Positions 1-8,160 of a stretch of DNA of 64,000 nt are shown here, piece after piece. The DNA is taken from NCBI RefSeq assembly GCF_019703305.1, contig NZ_AP024814.1:620001-684000 (forward strand). Reading direction: 5' to 3'. The first letter of the stretch is position 1. Each line of letters opens with the position of its first letter. Below the pieces are notes generated by a model. It was given only the letters and a program-made list of their open reading frames with translations. It did no database searches and was not told the origin of the DNA. This stretch comes from Helicobacter sp. NHP19-003. Its GTDB lineage: Bacteria; Campylobacterota; Campylobacteria; Campylobacterales; Helicobacteraceae. The translations under genes were made by a program, and so were the position numbers.

Positions 1-396
1 CGCCAACAAGCCACGATTGTCGCCTACTACCGCAAGGACTTCGTGGGGACATTGAAAGACTACGAAACCTTAGAGCAAAATAACATCTCCCTTTTAAAAC
101 ACCCCGATTATACTATGGCGACAAATAATCTAAACACACTCTTGCGCCAGCACTTCACCCACATTAAAATCCAAGAAAAGAGTAGCCGCATTGACCCCTT
201 GGAGCGGTTTATTCACGATGAGTTGCGGGTGAATGTGCAAGCGCACAGTTTGAGCGATTTTTACGCTTTCTTTGACGGCTTAGCCGCCATCAGTGCATAC
301 ACGCAAATTGAGTTTCCCATCACAATCACCAAAAACAAACACACCTTTATTTTGGATTTTGGCATGCATGTAGATTACAAGGTGATGAAACGCTGA
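1..396 (+). CDS. C-terminal part of an unidentified conserved protein
   Basis: The reading frame is open from the first base of the window to a TGA at 394-396, so this is the 3' part of a longer gene; the GTG at 43 is only an internal codon. The visible 131 residues are soluble, with mixed charged and aromatic residues and no membrane segment or motif I can name. The stop overlaps the ATG of the next gene by one base, which implies translational coupling and one operon. I do not recognise the family, and no function is assigned. Confidence 0.6.
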   Translation, partial: RQQATIVAYYRKDFVGTLKDYETLEQNNISLLKHPDYTMATNNLNTLLRQHFTHIKIQEKSSRIDPLERFIHDELRVNVQAHSLSDFYAFFDGLAAISAYTQIEFPITITKNKHTFILDFGMHVDYKVMKR

Positions 397-767
397 TGGA
401 GTTTAGTTTTGACCCGAGGGCGTGCGCATCTTGTGGGGCTAGGTGCTGTTTGGGGCAAGAGGGATATATCTTTCTTCAACCCGTTGAAATGGAGGCGATC
501 AGCGCGTTTTTAAAACTGCCCTTTGAAAAATTTACTCTGCAATACATCAAAAAGGTGGGCTACAAATACAGTCTACTAGAAAAGCCCGCAAGCGATCCCA
601 AAGAGGGCTATGCGTGTGTGTTCTTAGATGAGGAAACCAAGCAATGCCAAATCTACCCCGTGCGCCCCAAGCAATGCCAAACTTTCCCCTTTTGGGAGTG
701 TTTCCAAAACCCAAAAAAGGTCAAAGAACTGTGCGCCCTATGCCCCGGGGTCAAACCCCTTAACTAA
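396..767 (+). CDS. YkgJ-type Cys-cluster (putative Fe-S/zinc) protein
   Basis: This is a 123-residue protein. It begins with a CASCGARCC cluster at residues 10-18, and the second half carries further cysteines in the context C-V-F-L-D, C-Q-I-Y-P-x-R-P-x-Q-C and F-P-F-W-E-C, the usual layout of the YkgJ/UPF0153 family of small metal-binding proteins. The role is unknown in the family; iron-sulfur or zinc binding is inferred from the cysteines. The ATG overlaps the preceding stop (TGATG), so the start is well fixed. It is probably the last gene of the upstream operon, as a promoter-like site precedes the next gene. Confidence 0.8.
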   Translation: MEFSFDPRACASCGARCCLGQEGYIFLQPVEMEAISAFLKLPFEKFTLQYIKKVGYKYSLLEKPASDPKEGYACVFLDEETKQCQIYPVRPKQCQTFPFWECFQNPKKVKELCALCPGVKPLN

Positions 768-785
768 AACATGTTTTTTGTGTTA

Positions 786-791
786 TATACT
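786..791 (+). promoter_or_regulatory. -10 element (TATACT) upstream of the TPR gene
   Basis: TATACT lies about 40 bases before the ATG at 831, inside the 63-base gap after the YkgJ-type gene. A GAGG ribosome-binding site follows at 821-824, six bases before the ATG. No convincing -35 is seen, as is usual for vegetative promoters in Helicobacter. Confidence 0.45.
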
Positions 792-830
792 ACAGGATAC
801 CATGCAAATTTTACACACAAGTGAGGTTTT

Positions 831-2120
831 ATGCCACAACAGAGAATGAGGACTTTGAGGCTTTTTGGCTTGGGGTTAGCCCTAAACGGCATGCTTTTTG
901 CTCAAAGCATGACCGAAGACCAACAGATCTTAATCACATCGGATGCTTTCCACAGAGGCGACTTTGCCACGGCTAAAAAGGGCTATCTACAGCTTTACAA
1001 AGAAACGAATAACATCATTTACGCCAAAGAGGCCGCCATTTCGGCCGCAAGTCTAGGCGACATTAACACCGCTGTAGAACTTGCCATGCTCTATAAAAAA
1101 GTTACCAAAAATAACAAAGACCTATCCATTAATAAAATCTTGGTGGATGGCTACATCAAGACGGGGCAAATCCAAAAGGCGATCGCCCTGTTAGAGAAAA
1201 TCCGCAAAGAGGACAAATCTTTGATGTTAGATAATGTGCTAGGTTCGCTCTACATCAGCGAAAAAAAATACACCAAAGCTTTTGACATTTTAAGCAAACT
1301 CTACAACCAGGTGCACGATGAAGACACTTTAGAAAAGCTCATCACGCTCTACTTTATCCAAAACAGCCAGCAAGAGGCTGCCGATCTCATCACTTCTCAT
1401 TTGGAAAAGTATGGCTGCTCACCAGACCTATGTCAAAAGAGTTTCAACACCTTGATCCAAATGAATCGACTCGATAAAGCTAAAGAAGCCTTTGGCGCAC
1501 TTTATCGCAAAGACCCTGTGGTGCAAAACGCACAACTTTACATTGGGGTTTTGGTGATGCTCAAAGAATTTGACAAAGCCGAGAAAATCGCTAAAAACTT
1601 CCCCTTCAACCGCCGCTTGCTCTTAGACCTTTACACTGCCCAAAAAAACTTCGCTCTCGCATCCAAGCAGGCTGGCTTACTTTACAAAGAGCACAAAGAC
1701 CCTAGATTTTTAGCCCTAGAGGCGGTCTACACCTACGAGCATCTAACCTCCAAGAAAAAACTCACAAAAACCGACATGCTCCCCATTGCCCACAAACTTG
1801 AAAAGGCGATCGCCGAGCGCCGTGCACAACTTAGGCTACACAAGGGTAAATTAGATGTCCAAGACGCTTTTTTCTATAACTTCTTGGGTTATTCGCTCAT
1901 TGAATACGATTTAAATGTCCGCAAAGGGATCGACTATGTCAAAGTGGCGTTACAAATCGAGCCTAAGTCTATCTTTTACATCGATTCTTTGGCGTGGGGT
2001 TACTTTAAGCTGGGGAATTGTGCCCTAGCCAAGAAACTCTTTTTAGGCATATCTAAGCAAGACATCAACACCCAGCCCGAGCTCAAAGCCCACTCTCAAG
2101 CCATCGCCGAGTGTCAATAG
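831..2120 (+). CDS. Secreted or periplasmic tetratricopeptide-repeat protein
   Basis: This 429-residue protein has an N-terminal signal sequence (basic MRTLR stretch, then a hydrophobic run ending in LFAQS near residue 26). The rest is helical repeats of TPR type, for example around residues 125-160 (LGSLYISEKKYTKAFDIL) and a clear unit near the C-terminus (SLAWGYFKLGNCALAKKLF). A periplasmic protein-protein interaction scaffold is inferred. In Campylobacter a TPR lipoprotein likewise precedes a trpC-like gene, but no lipobox cysteine is visible here. The next gene begins inside its last codons, so the two are co-translated. The ATG at 831 has a GAGG site at good spacing; an in-frame ATG at 846 is an alternative. 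Confidence 0.75.
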   Translation: MPQQRMRTLRLFGLGLALNGMLFAQSMTEDQQILITSDAFHRGDFATAKKGYLQLYKETNNIIYAKEAAISAASLGDINTAVELAMLYKKVTKNNKDLSINKILVDGYIKTGQIQKAIALLEKIRKEDKSLMLDNVLGSLYISEKKYTKAFDILSKLYNQVHDEDTLEKLITLYFIQNSQQEAADLITSHLEKYGCSPDLCQKSFNTLIQMNRLDKAKEAFGALYRKDPVVQNAQLYIGVLVMLKEFDKAEKIAKNFPFNRRLLLDLYTAQKNFALASKQAGLLYKEHKDPRFLALEAVYTYEHLTSKKKLTKTDMLPIAHKLEKAIAERRAQLRLHKGKLDVQDAFFYNFLGYSLIEYDLNVRKGIDYVKVALQIEPKSIFYIDSLAWGYFKLGNCALAKKLFLGISKQDINTQPELKAHSQAIAECQ

Positions 2121-2779
2121 AAAATTTAAAAGCTCTTTTAAAGCTCAAACAGGAAATGCGCCCCTTTGACCTGTTAGGGCGTAGCCTTGCCTACAACCCC
2201 TATTTGCCCCGCTTAAGCCTAGAGCAACTACAACGCCCCAAAAACATTCCTCTAGCCCACACCCTTTTAGCCCTAGATGTGCGCCAAGATTTAGAAGTTT
2301 TTTTAGAAAATCTACAAAAGGTCCAAGAGAGTCAAGCCCTAGCCTTGTCGCTTGACTTCACCCCCCTTTATGCCAAAGAGCCATCTTTAGAGATGTTAGA
2401 TTTACTCGGTTTCGTGCGCCGCCTCTGCTCTAAACCTTTGATTTTAAAAGATTTGATTGTGGAGCGTTACCAAATTTTAGAAGCTTTGGTGTATGGTGTG
2501 GACGCGCTGATTTTAGACCCTAGTTTATTACAAAAAGATTTAAAGGACATGGTCGCCTACGCCATGCATTTAGGGTTGCTAGCCATCGTGCAAGTGGCAA
2601 GCACAGCGGATTTAAAGCACGCCATTTTAGCCAGAGCCAAAGCTCTTTACATCGTGCAAGACTTCAAAGAGATTTTGCAACTTGTCCCACAAGGTTTGGT
2701 CATCTTAAAAGACCTAAGCACCCCCCCCATCACCCCCACAAATTCTTATGGGGTCGATGCCCTGATGTTGTGGAGCTAG
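2111..2779 (+). CDS. Degenerate TrpC-like TIM-barrel protein (probable pseudoenzyme)
   Basis: The 222-residue product follows the fold order of indole-3-glycerol-phosphate synthase: the segment KPLILKDLIVERYQILEAL at about 108-126 matches the family's lysine strand (K113), followed by GVDALILD and a helix ending LGLLAIVQV. It is shorter than real TrpC (about 255-270). The usual IAEIKxxSPS segment reads ALDVRQ, the EVH glutamate position reads VQV, and the NNR segment is lost. Catalysis of the tryptophan step is therefore unlikely. It starts with GTG at 2111 inside the TPR gene (10-base overlap). Whether it has a new role or is simply decaying cannot be told from sequence. Confidence 0.6.
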   Translation: MSIENLKALLKLKQEMRPFDLLGRSLAYNPYLPRLSLEQLQRPKNIPLAHTLLALDVRQDLEVFLENLQKVQESQALALSLDFTPLYAKEPSLEMLDLLGFVRRLCSKPLILKDLIVERYQILEALVYGVDALILDPSLLQKDLKDMVAYAMHLGLLAIVQVASTADLKHAILARAKALYIVQDFKEILQLVPQGLVILKDLSTPPITPTNSYGVDALMLWS

Positions 2780-4419
2780 TAGCTGTTTTGCGCTGAAAAA
2801 AGCGCGCCCAATTTCTTTAAGAGAGTGGGGGCATCGTCTCTAGCCATCTTGACTTCAATGAAAGCGAGTTTATCGGGGTGTTTGTAAGCTTGCTCAAAAG
2901 CATGGCTCAAACTCTCAGCCGTATCTACTTTGAAAGACAGGGGCTTTCTGTGCAAATGCACATCAAAGACCTCTAAAAGTTTGGTGTAGTGCCACATATT
3001 GATATCGTTGTATTTGCGCTCAGGCCCGTGGATGCAACGCTCAACCGTGTAACCATCGTTGTTGACCAACACAATGATAGGTGTGATGTCCTCCCTTAGC
3101 ATGGTGGAGAGCTCTTGAGCGGTGAGTTGAAAAGAGCCATCGCCCACCAAGAGCACATTGCGCCGTTTGCGATCGGCTAGGGCACTCCCTAACAATGCCC
3201 CAAAGGTGTAGCCAATCGAACCCCAAAGCGGTTGCCCGATAAAGCTTGTCCCCTTCGGCAAATTTACATCTACCGCCCCAAAAAACGAGGTTCCTTGCTC
3301 GGCAATCAAAACCCCGTTGGGCTGTAAATGTTCTTCGACCACTTTGAAGAATTGCTTTTGGGTGAGTTTGCCACTGAAGTGGGGTTCTTCTTTGGGTTCT
3401 TTGGGAGGTATTTTGGATTTAAACTTGAGATTTGAGAGCCTTTTAAGCACATCTTCCATGAGAATATCGCTATAAACTTTCTCATCTATTTTGCTGTAGA
3501 GAGGATGGATTTCTATTTTTGGAGTGGGTTCTTCACAAATGTAGTGAAACCCAGCAGTTAAAGAGTCGGTGAGTTTCACACCGATTAAAATGCTGCAATC
3601 GGACTCTTTAATGGCGTTAGTAACCCGTTCATCGCTCAAAACCCCGTTATAAACCCCGATAAAGTTGGGGTGTTGCTCGCAAAACACCCCCTTGCTCATA
3701 GAGAGAGAGGCGATGGGTAGATCTGTAGCTTCTATGAAGTCTTGTAATTCTTGGTTTAAATGGCAGCGGTTCACTTCGTAGTCGGCTAAAGCAATGAAGG
3801 ACTGATAAATTTTTAAATTCTTTTTTACCGCTCTAATGAAGTCGTTGAGGGTCTTTTTATCGCTCTTGGGTTTGTAGACCATGGGGCTTGAAACTTCAAT
3901 TTGCATGTGGGGTACATCGGCAGGAATACCGATATACACGGGTTTTTTATGCAATACACACTCGGCCAACACCCGATCGATCTCGCTCTTGGCATTTTGT
4001 TTATTCAAGATTGTTTGTGCCACACTGATGCCTTGATACATCGCATAAAACTTCATGAACTCGCCATCACCTAAGGTGTGGTGCACAAAGCGTCTGTTTT
4101 CCAACACATTGCGGGAGGGCATGCCCACGATTTTCACCACAGGCACGCTCTCGGCATAAGAGCCCGCTACACCATTGATGGCACTGAGCTCGCCCACACC
4201 AAAAGTGGTTAAAAGTGCGCCCATCGGTTTGATACGGGCATACCCATCTGCTGCATAAGAGGCGTTGAGCTCGTTACAGTTGCCGATCCACTCCAAATTA
4301 GGATCGTTTTCAATTAAGTCTAAAAAGCCCAGATTATAGTCTCCGGGTACACCAAAAACATGCTCCACGCCACAATCTTTCAATCTGTCCAGCAGATACC
4401 GACCAATGCTGATTACCAT
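2776..4419 (-). CDS. pdc: Pyruvate / 2-keto acid decarboxylase (ThDP-dependent)
   Basis: A 547-residue ThDP enzyme of the pyruvate/indolepyruvate decarboxylase group. The cofactor-activating glutamate is E50 (GNCNEL), the active-site histidine pair is H113-H114 (RRFVHHT), the same positions as in Zymomonas PDC, and the Mg-ThDP motif is GDGSFQ near 427 with VNNDGYT about 25 residues on. It would convert pyruvate (or a related 2-oxo acid) to aldehyde and CO2 in the cytoplasm. An AAGGAG site at 4431-4436 precedes the ATG. It is divergent from flaA and converges with the TrpC-like gene, overlapping its stop by four bases. Preference between pyruvate and indolepyruvate cannot be decided here. Confidence 0.88.
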   Translation of the reverse strand: MVISIGRYLLDRLKDCGVEHVFGVPGDYNLGFLDLIENDPNLEWIGNCNELNASYAADGYARIKPMGALLTTFGVGELSAINGVAGSYAESVPVVKIVGMPSRNVLENRRFVHHTLGDGEFMKFYAMYQGISVAQTILNKQNAKSEIDRVLAECVLHKKPVYIGIPADVPHMQIEVSSPMVYKPKSDKKTLNDFIRAVKKNLKIYQSFIALADYEVNRCHLNQELQDFIEATDLPIASLSMSKGVFCEQHPNFIGVYNGVLSDERVTNAIKESDCSILIGVKLTDSLTAGFHYICEEPTPKIEIHPLYSKIDEKVYSDILMEDVLKRLSNLKFKSKIPPKEPKEEPHFSGKLTQKQFFKVVEEHLQPNGVLIAEQGTSFFGAVDVNLPKGTSFIGQPLWGSIGYTFGALLGSALADRKRRNVLLVGDGSFQLTAQELSTMLREDITPIIVLVNNDGYTVERCIHGPERKYNDINMWHYTKLLEVFDVHLHRKPLSFKVDTAESLSHAFEQAYKHPDKLAFIEVKMARDDAPTLLKKLGALFSAQNSY

Positions 4420-4510
4420 AAAAACTCCTTGCTTTTTTCGAAAATCATAAGCGTCATTTTAACCCAAAAAGGAAATAAAATTAAAATTTATATCTGGTGT
4501 TTGCTGGTAT

Positions 4511-4537
4511 TTGAATAAAACAATTTTTAGCCGATTA
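4511..4537 (+). promoter_or_regulatory. Sigma28 (FliA)-type promoter of flaA
   Basis: GCCGATTA at 4530-4537 matches the FliA -10 consensus GCCGATAA with one difference. The 15-base spacer ends at TTGA (4511-4514), where the consensus has TAAA. The site lies about 48 bases before the flaA ATG, which has an AAGGAG ribosome-binding site at 4575-4580. Confidence 0.75.
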
Positions 4538-4585
4538 TAGGTGCGCCAAAGCAAGGAAGCTTTAGGAGATTAACAAGGAGTTAGT

Positions 4586-6148
4586 ATGGCATTTCAGGTC
4601 AACACAAATATCAATGCGTTGAATGCCCACGCTGTGGGGTTGGTAACACAACGCGATTTAAAGGAATCGTTGGAGCGGTTGAGTTCTGGACTACGCATCA
4701 ACAAGGCCGCCGATGATGCCTCAGGGATGACGATCGCCGATTCACTGCGTTCTCAGGCAAAGAGTTTGGGACAGGCGATCGCCAACACCAACGATGGCAT
4801 GGGGATCATCCAAATTGCCGACAAAGCGATGGATGAACAAATCAAAATCCTAGACACCATCAAAACAAAGGCAACCCAAGCCGCTCAAGACGGACAAAAC
4901 ACACAATCTCGGAAGGCTTTGCAAGCCGACATTGTGCGCTTGATCCAAAGTTTGGACAACATTGGCAACACCACTGCTTATAATGGACAGACTCTTTTGG
5001 CCGGTTCTTTCTCTAACAAAGAGTTTCAAGTGGGGGCTTACTCTAATGAGACCATTAAGGCGAGCATTGGGGCGGCCACTTCTGACAAAATTGGACAAAC
5101 CAAGATCGTTACGGGTGCAACCATCACTGCCTCTGGCGATGTGGCTTTGACTTTTAAACAAGTCGATGGCACTCATGATGTGAATTTGGAGAGTGTGAAA
5201 ATCTCCACTTCTGCAGGTACAGGTTTGGGTGCTTTGGTAGAGGTGATCAATAAAAACTCCAACGCCACCGGCGTTCGAGCGACCGCGAATGTGATTTCCA
5301 CTTCAGACACCGCTATCCACTCAGGTAGTCTGCACAATTTGGTGCTCAATGGCATACATATTGGGAATGTCGTGGGGATCAAGAAAAACGACAGCGATGG
5401 CCGTTTGGTGGCGGCTTTCAACGCCATCACCGCCCAAACAGGCATCGAGGCCTACACGGACTCTGAGGGGCGCTTAAACCTACGCAGTCTAGATGGGCGG
5501 GGCATTAGCCTAAAAGCAGATAACGAAGGCGGAGGCGATAAAAAAGGTGGGGGCGGGGGCGCAATGGCTCTCGACACCCTCAATGGTGGCCAAAAAATCA
5601 CAAATGGGTCTGTCAACTATGGGCGTTTGTCCTTAGTGCGCCAAGATGCCAGAGATATTTTAATTGTTTCTGGGGCCAATGTAACCGATGCCAATGCGGG
5701 CTATAAAGCCATTGGGTTTGGCAAAGGCGAAACCGCCAGCACCACTGTCAACCTAAGAGATGTTCTAGGCGAATTTAACCAAAATGTGCGTAGTGCTTCT
5801 GGGGCAAACTACAACAACACCCTATCTAGAGAAAATCTCACACTAGGTTCTGGGGTTACGACCCTTAAGGGTGCAATGGTGGTGATGGACATTGCCGAAT
5901 CTGCCCAAAAAATGTTAGATAAAGTCCGCTCCGACTTGGGTTCTGTGCAAAACCAAATGGTGAGCACTGTCAACAACATCACCATCACCCAAGTGAATGT
6001 GAAAGCCGCTGAATCTCAAATCCGCGATGTGGACTTTGCCGAAGAAAGCGCAAACTTCAGCAAAAACAACATTTTGGCGCAATCTGGCAGCTACGCAATG
6101 AGCCAAGCCAACACTGTGCAACAAAACATCCTCCGCCTTTTAACATAG
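4586..6148 (+). CDS. flaA: Flagellin A, major filament subunit
   Basis: The 520-residue protein has the conserved flagellin ends: N-terminal D0/D1 ([35 protein letters not shown]) and C-terminal D1/D0 ([15 protein letters not shown] to QQNILRLLT). The pattern and the sigma28 promoter identify FlaA rather than the sigma54-driven FlaB. The D1 segment near residues 88-100 is the epsilonproteobacterial type associated with poor TLR5 recognition. The central variable domain carries a glycine-rich insert (about residues 312-326) not present in H. pylori FlaA as I recall it. It is a single gene, exported by the flagellar type III apparatus. Confidence 0.95.
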   Translation: MAFQVNTNINALNAHAVGLVTQRDLKESLERLSSGLRINKAADDASGMTIADSLRSQAKSLGQAIANTNDGMGIIQIADKAMDEQIKILDTIKTKATQAAQDGQNTQSRKALQADIVRLIQSLDNIGNTTAYNGQTLLAGSFSNKEFQVGAYSNETIKASIGAATSDKIGQTKIVTGATITASGDVALTFKQVDGTHDVNLESVKISTSAGTGLGALVEVINKNSNATGVRATANVISTSDTAIHSGSLHNLVLNGIHIGNVVGIKKNDSDGRLVAAFNAITAQTGIEAYTDSEGRLNLRSLDGRGISLKADNEGGGDKKGGGGGAMALDTLNGGQKITNGSVNYGRLSLVRQDARDILIVSGANVTDANAGYKAIGFGKGETASTTVNLRDVLGEFNQNVRSASGANYNNTLSRENLTLGSGVTTLKGAMVVMDIAESAQKMLDKVRSDLGSVQNQMVSTVNNITITQVNVKAAESQIRDVDFAEESANFSKNNILAQSGSYAMSQANTVQQNILRLLT

Positions 6149-6162
6149 GGCCTTCGGGCTTT
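6147..6162 (+). terminator. Possible short hairpin terminator after flaA
   Basis: AGGGCC and GGCTTT flank a TTCG tetraloop just after the flaA stop; the six-pair stem includes two G-U pairs. The T run is only three bases, so termination is uncertain. The site also touches the stop codon of the convergent hemW. Confidence 0.3.
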
Positions 6163-7224
6163 AGGTGAGCCACAAGGCGATTTCATCCGCTAGGAAGAAA
6201 TCGCATGCGACCAGTCGCTGGTTGCTAACTTTGCATTTTTTCTCTTCTACAAGGGTTTGGACTTTTTTGGAGTCTAGCCCTTCTAACCCCACTCCCAAAT
6301 CGCAGCGTAACCCTAAAAATAACCGCTCGAGCTCTAAATCCTCATCGCTTAAATGCTCTATGCGCCGTTTGAGGGGGTCTTTAATGTAATTTGCCACATT
6401 TTTTTGTTTGTAAAATCTCTCTTTACCCACACGCCCCACAGCCCCAGCCCCACAGCCCAAATATTCACCCCCGCCCAATAGCCTAAATTGTGTTGCACTC
6501 GATAGGGTTTGGCGTAATTAGACACTTCATAGGGCATAAAGCCCAAATCCTTTAAGGTGTTTTGCAAGAAAGTGTCGGCATTTAAAAGTGCGTTGGGGTC
6601 TGTGTCTTTGGCTAAACGGGTGTTATCTTCAAGGGTTAGGCTATAGACAGAGAGGTGATCGATGGGAAGATTGCTTGCGTGTTGGCATTCTAATTGAAGA
6701 CGCTCTGGAGTGTCTAGGGGGGTGTTGTACATTAAATCGATGCTTAAGTGTGCAAATCCGCTTTTATACGCAATCTCAAGGGCTTTAAAAATGTCTTGCT
6801 TGCCATGTTCTCTTTGCAAGAATTTTAATTTATCGGCAAAAAAGCTTTGCACACCCAAAGAGAGGCGGTTAGCCCCAAGTGCCCTTAGAGTCTTGCACCA
6901 TCCTTTAGTGATGAGATCGGGGTTGGCTTCTAAAGTGATTTCTATCTTTGGAGTGTGATTTGCGTGGATGGCAATGGTGCTACAAATGCGCTCGTAGTGC
7001 TTGGTTTCCAGTGTGTTTGGCGTGCCACCGCCGATAAAAATGGAGCTCAAGACCGAGGTGTTTTTAAGGCTGTCTTTGAGGTCTACAATCAAGGCTTCCA
7101 CATAGGCATCTTTTAAAGAGTCTAATCCACTAAAGGAATTGAAAGCGCAATACCCACATTTGCTTGTACAAAAAGGCACATGGATATAAAGACTAGGGGC
7201 TCTTTGGGGCGTGGATTTAAGCAT
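6161..7224 (-). pseudogene. hemW: HemW-type radical SAM protein, frameshifted
   Basis: The N-terminal part (7224 down to about 6470) has the radical SAM cysteines C19, C23 and C26 (FCTSKCGYC), then GGGTPNTL and the SLGVQSF motif of the HemW/HemN family, a heme chaperone once called oxygen-independent coproporphyrinogen oxidase. After HNLGYWAG the frame is lost; the following motif GEYLGCGAGA and the C-terminal domain continue in another frame to the TAA at 6161-6163. One extra G in the five-G run (C's at 6468-6472 on the plus strand) would restore a protein of about 353 residues, the normal family length. This may be decay, slippage or a base-call error. Confidence 0.8.
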
Positions 7225-7286
7225 GGCTTAATCCTTTAAATAATATCATCTTAGCATACTTTTTGATAAATTTAAAGGAGCTTGTT

Positions 7287-7589
7287 TTGAAGAAGGTTTT
7301 ATTCTTGGGTACCGTGTTGGGTCTTGGGCTTTTAGGAGCGGCAGAACCTGCTGAATTGATAAAAAAATGTGCCGGTTGCCACGGACCTACTATGAACCAC
7401 AAGGCTTTTGGCAAAGGACATGTTGTGAATACACTTGACAGCGCGACCATTAAAGAAGACTTGAAGGGCTATAAGGCGGGTACACTTAACCGCTATGGGG
7501 CAGGTGGCGTGATGCATGGACAGGCAAAATCTTTGAGTGATGCGGATATCGAGGCTCTAGCAAAGTTCATCCCCACTCTTAAAAAATAA
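7287..7589 (+). CDS. Small periplasmic cytochrome c553
   Basis: A 100-residue monoheme cytochrome c. It has a signal peptide (MKKVLFLGTVLGLGLLGAA), a heme-binding CAGCH motif shortly after the cleavage site, and the distal methionine context GGVMHGQAK. It would carry electrons in the periplasm from the bc1 complex to the cbb3 oxidase. I chose TTG at 7287 as start because AAGGAG sits at 7275-7280 with six bases of spacing and the product then begins with a normal MKK signal; a longer frame from 7263 would put the ribosome site inside the coding region. H. pylori has the same gene next to nudH-lysC. Confidence 0.88.
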   Translation: MKKVLFLGTVLGLGLLGAAEPAELIKKCAGCHGPTMNHKAFGKGHVVNTLDSATIKEDLKGYKAGTLNRYGAGGVMHGQAKSLSDADIEALAKFIPTLKK

Positions 7590-7639
7590 CTTTTAACGCT
7601 GACAGGGGAGATGGGGTTTTCTTTCAGTTTTGTGTGTGT

Positions 7640-7645
7640 TATAAT
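7640..7645 (+). promoter_or_regulatory. -10 element (TATAAT) of the nudH operon
   Basis: TATAAT in the context GTGTGTTATAATG lies 44 bases before the nudH ATG; an AAAGGA ribosome site follows at 7678-7683. It likely drives nudH, lysC, hobA, holB and folP, which are packed without gaps. Confidence 0.65.
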
Positions 7646-7688
7646 GTCGCCTAGTTTTTGGCTTTAAGTGCCAAAGTAAAGGACAACT

Positions 7689-8159
7689 ATGGACACCAAA
7701 AAAAGTTACCGCCCAAATGTGGCCGCTGTTGTGCTTTCTTCCCACTATCCTAGGGATTGTGAATTTTTTCTCGCACAACGGATAGACATTCAAGGGGCTT
7801 GGCAGTTCCCCCAAGGGGGGATCGATCAAGGCGAAACCCCCTTAAAAGCTTTGTATCGTGAACTTTTAGAGGAGATCGGTACGGATGCAATCGAGGTGAT
7901 CGCCGAATATCCCAAGTGGATCACTTACGACTTCCCTCCCACGATGCCTAAAAAACTCTACCCTTTCGATGGACAAAAGCAGAAGTATTTTTTGGTGCGG
8001 CTCAAAAACAATTCTTTGATCAATATCCAAACCCTTTCGCCCGAGTTCAACCGCTATTGTTTTGTCAAAACCCATGATCTTTTCCACCGAGTTGTACACT
8101 TCAAGCGCCAGGTTTACCGCCAAGTGATCGGCTATTTCCGCAAAGAAGGGTATTTATAA
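7689..8159 (+). CDS. rppH: RNA pyrophosphohydrolase (Nudix)
   Basis: A 156-residue Nudix hydrolase. It has the family opening [11 protein letters not shown], the WQFPQGGID segment and the Nudix box with the REx2EExG metal-binding core near residues 58-65. The W-Q-F-P-Q-G-G signature is typical of RppH/NudH (also named InvA in Helicobacter), which removes pyrophosphate from 5'-triphosphate RNA ends and also cleaves diadenosine polyphosphates. It is the first gene of a tight operon; lysC starts two bases after its stop. Confidence 0.9.
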   Translation: MDTKKSYRPNVAAVVLSSHYPRDCEFFLAQRIDIQGAWQFPQGGIDQGETPLKALYRELLEEIGTDAIEVIAEYPKWITYDFPPTMPKKLYPFDGQKQKYFLVRLKNNSLINIQTLSPEFNRYCFVKTHDLFHRVVHFKRQVYRQVIGYFRKEGYL

Positions 8160-8160
8160 A

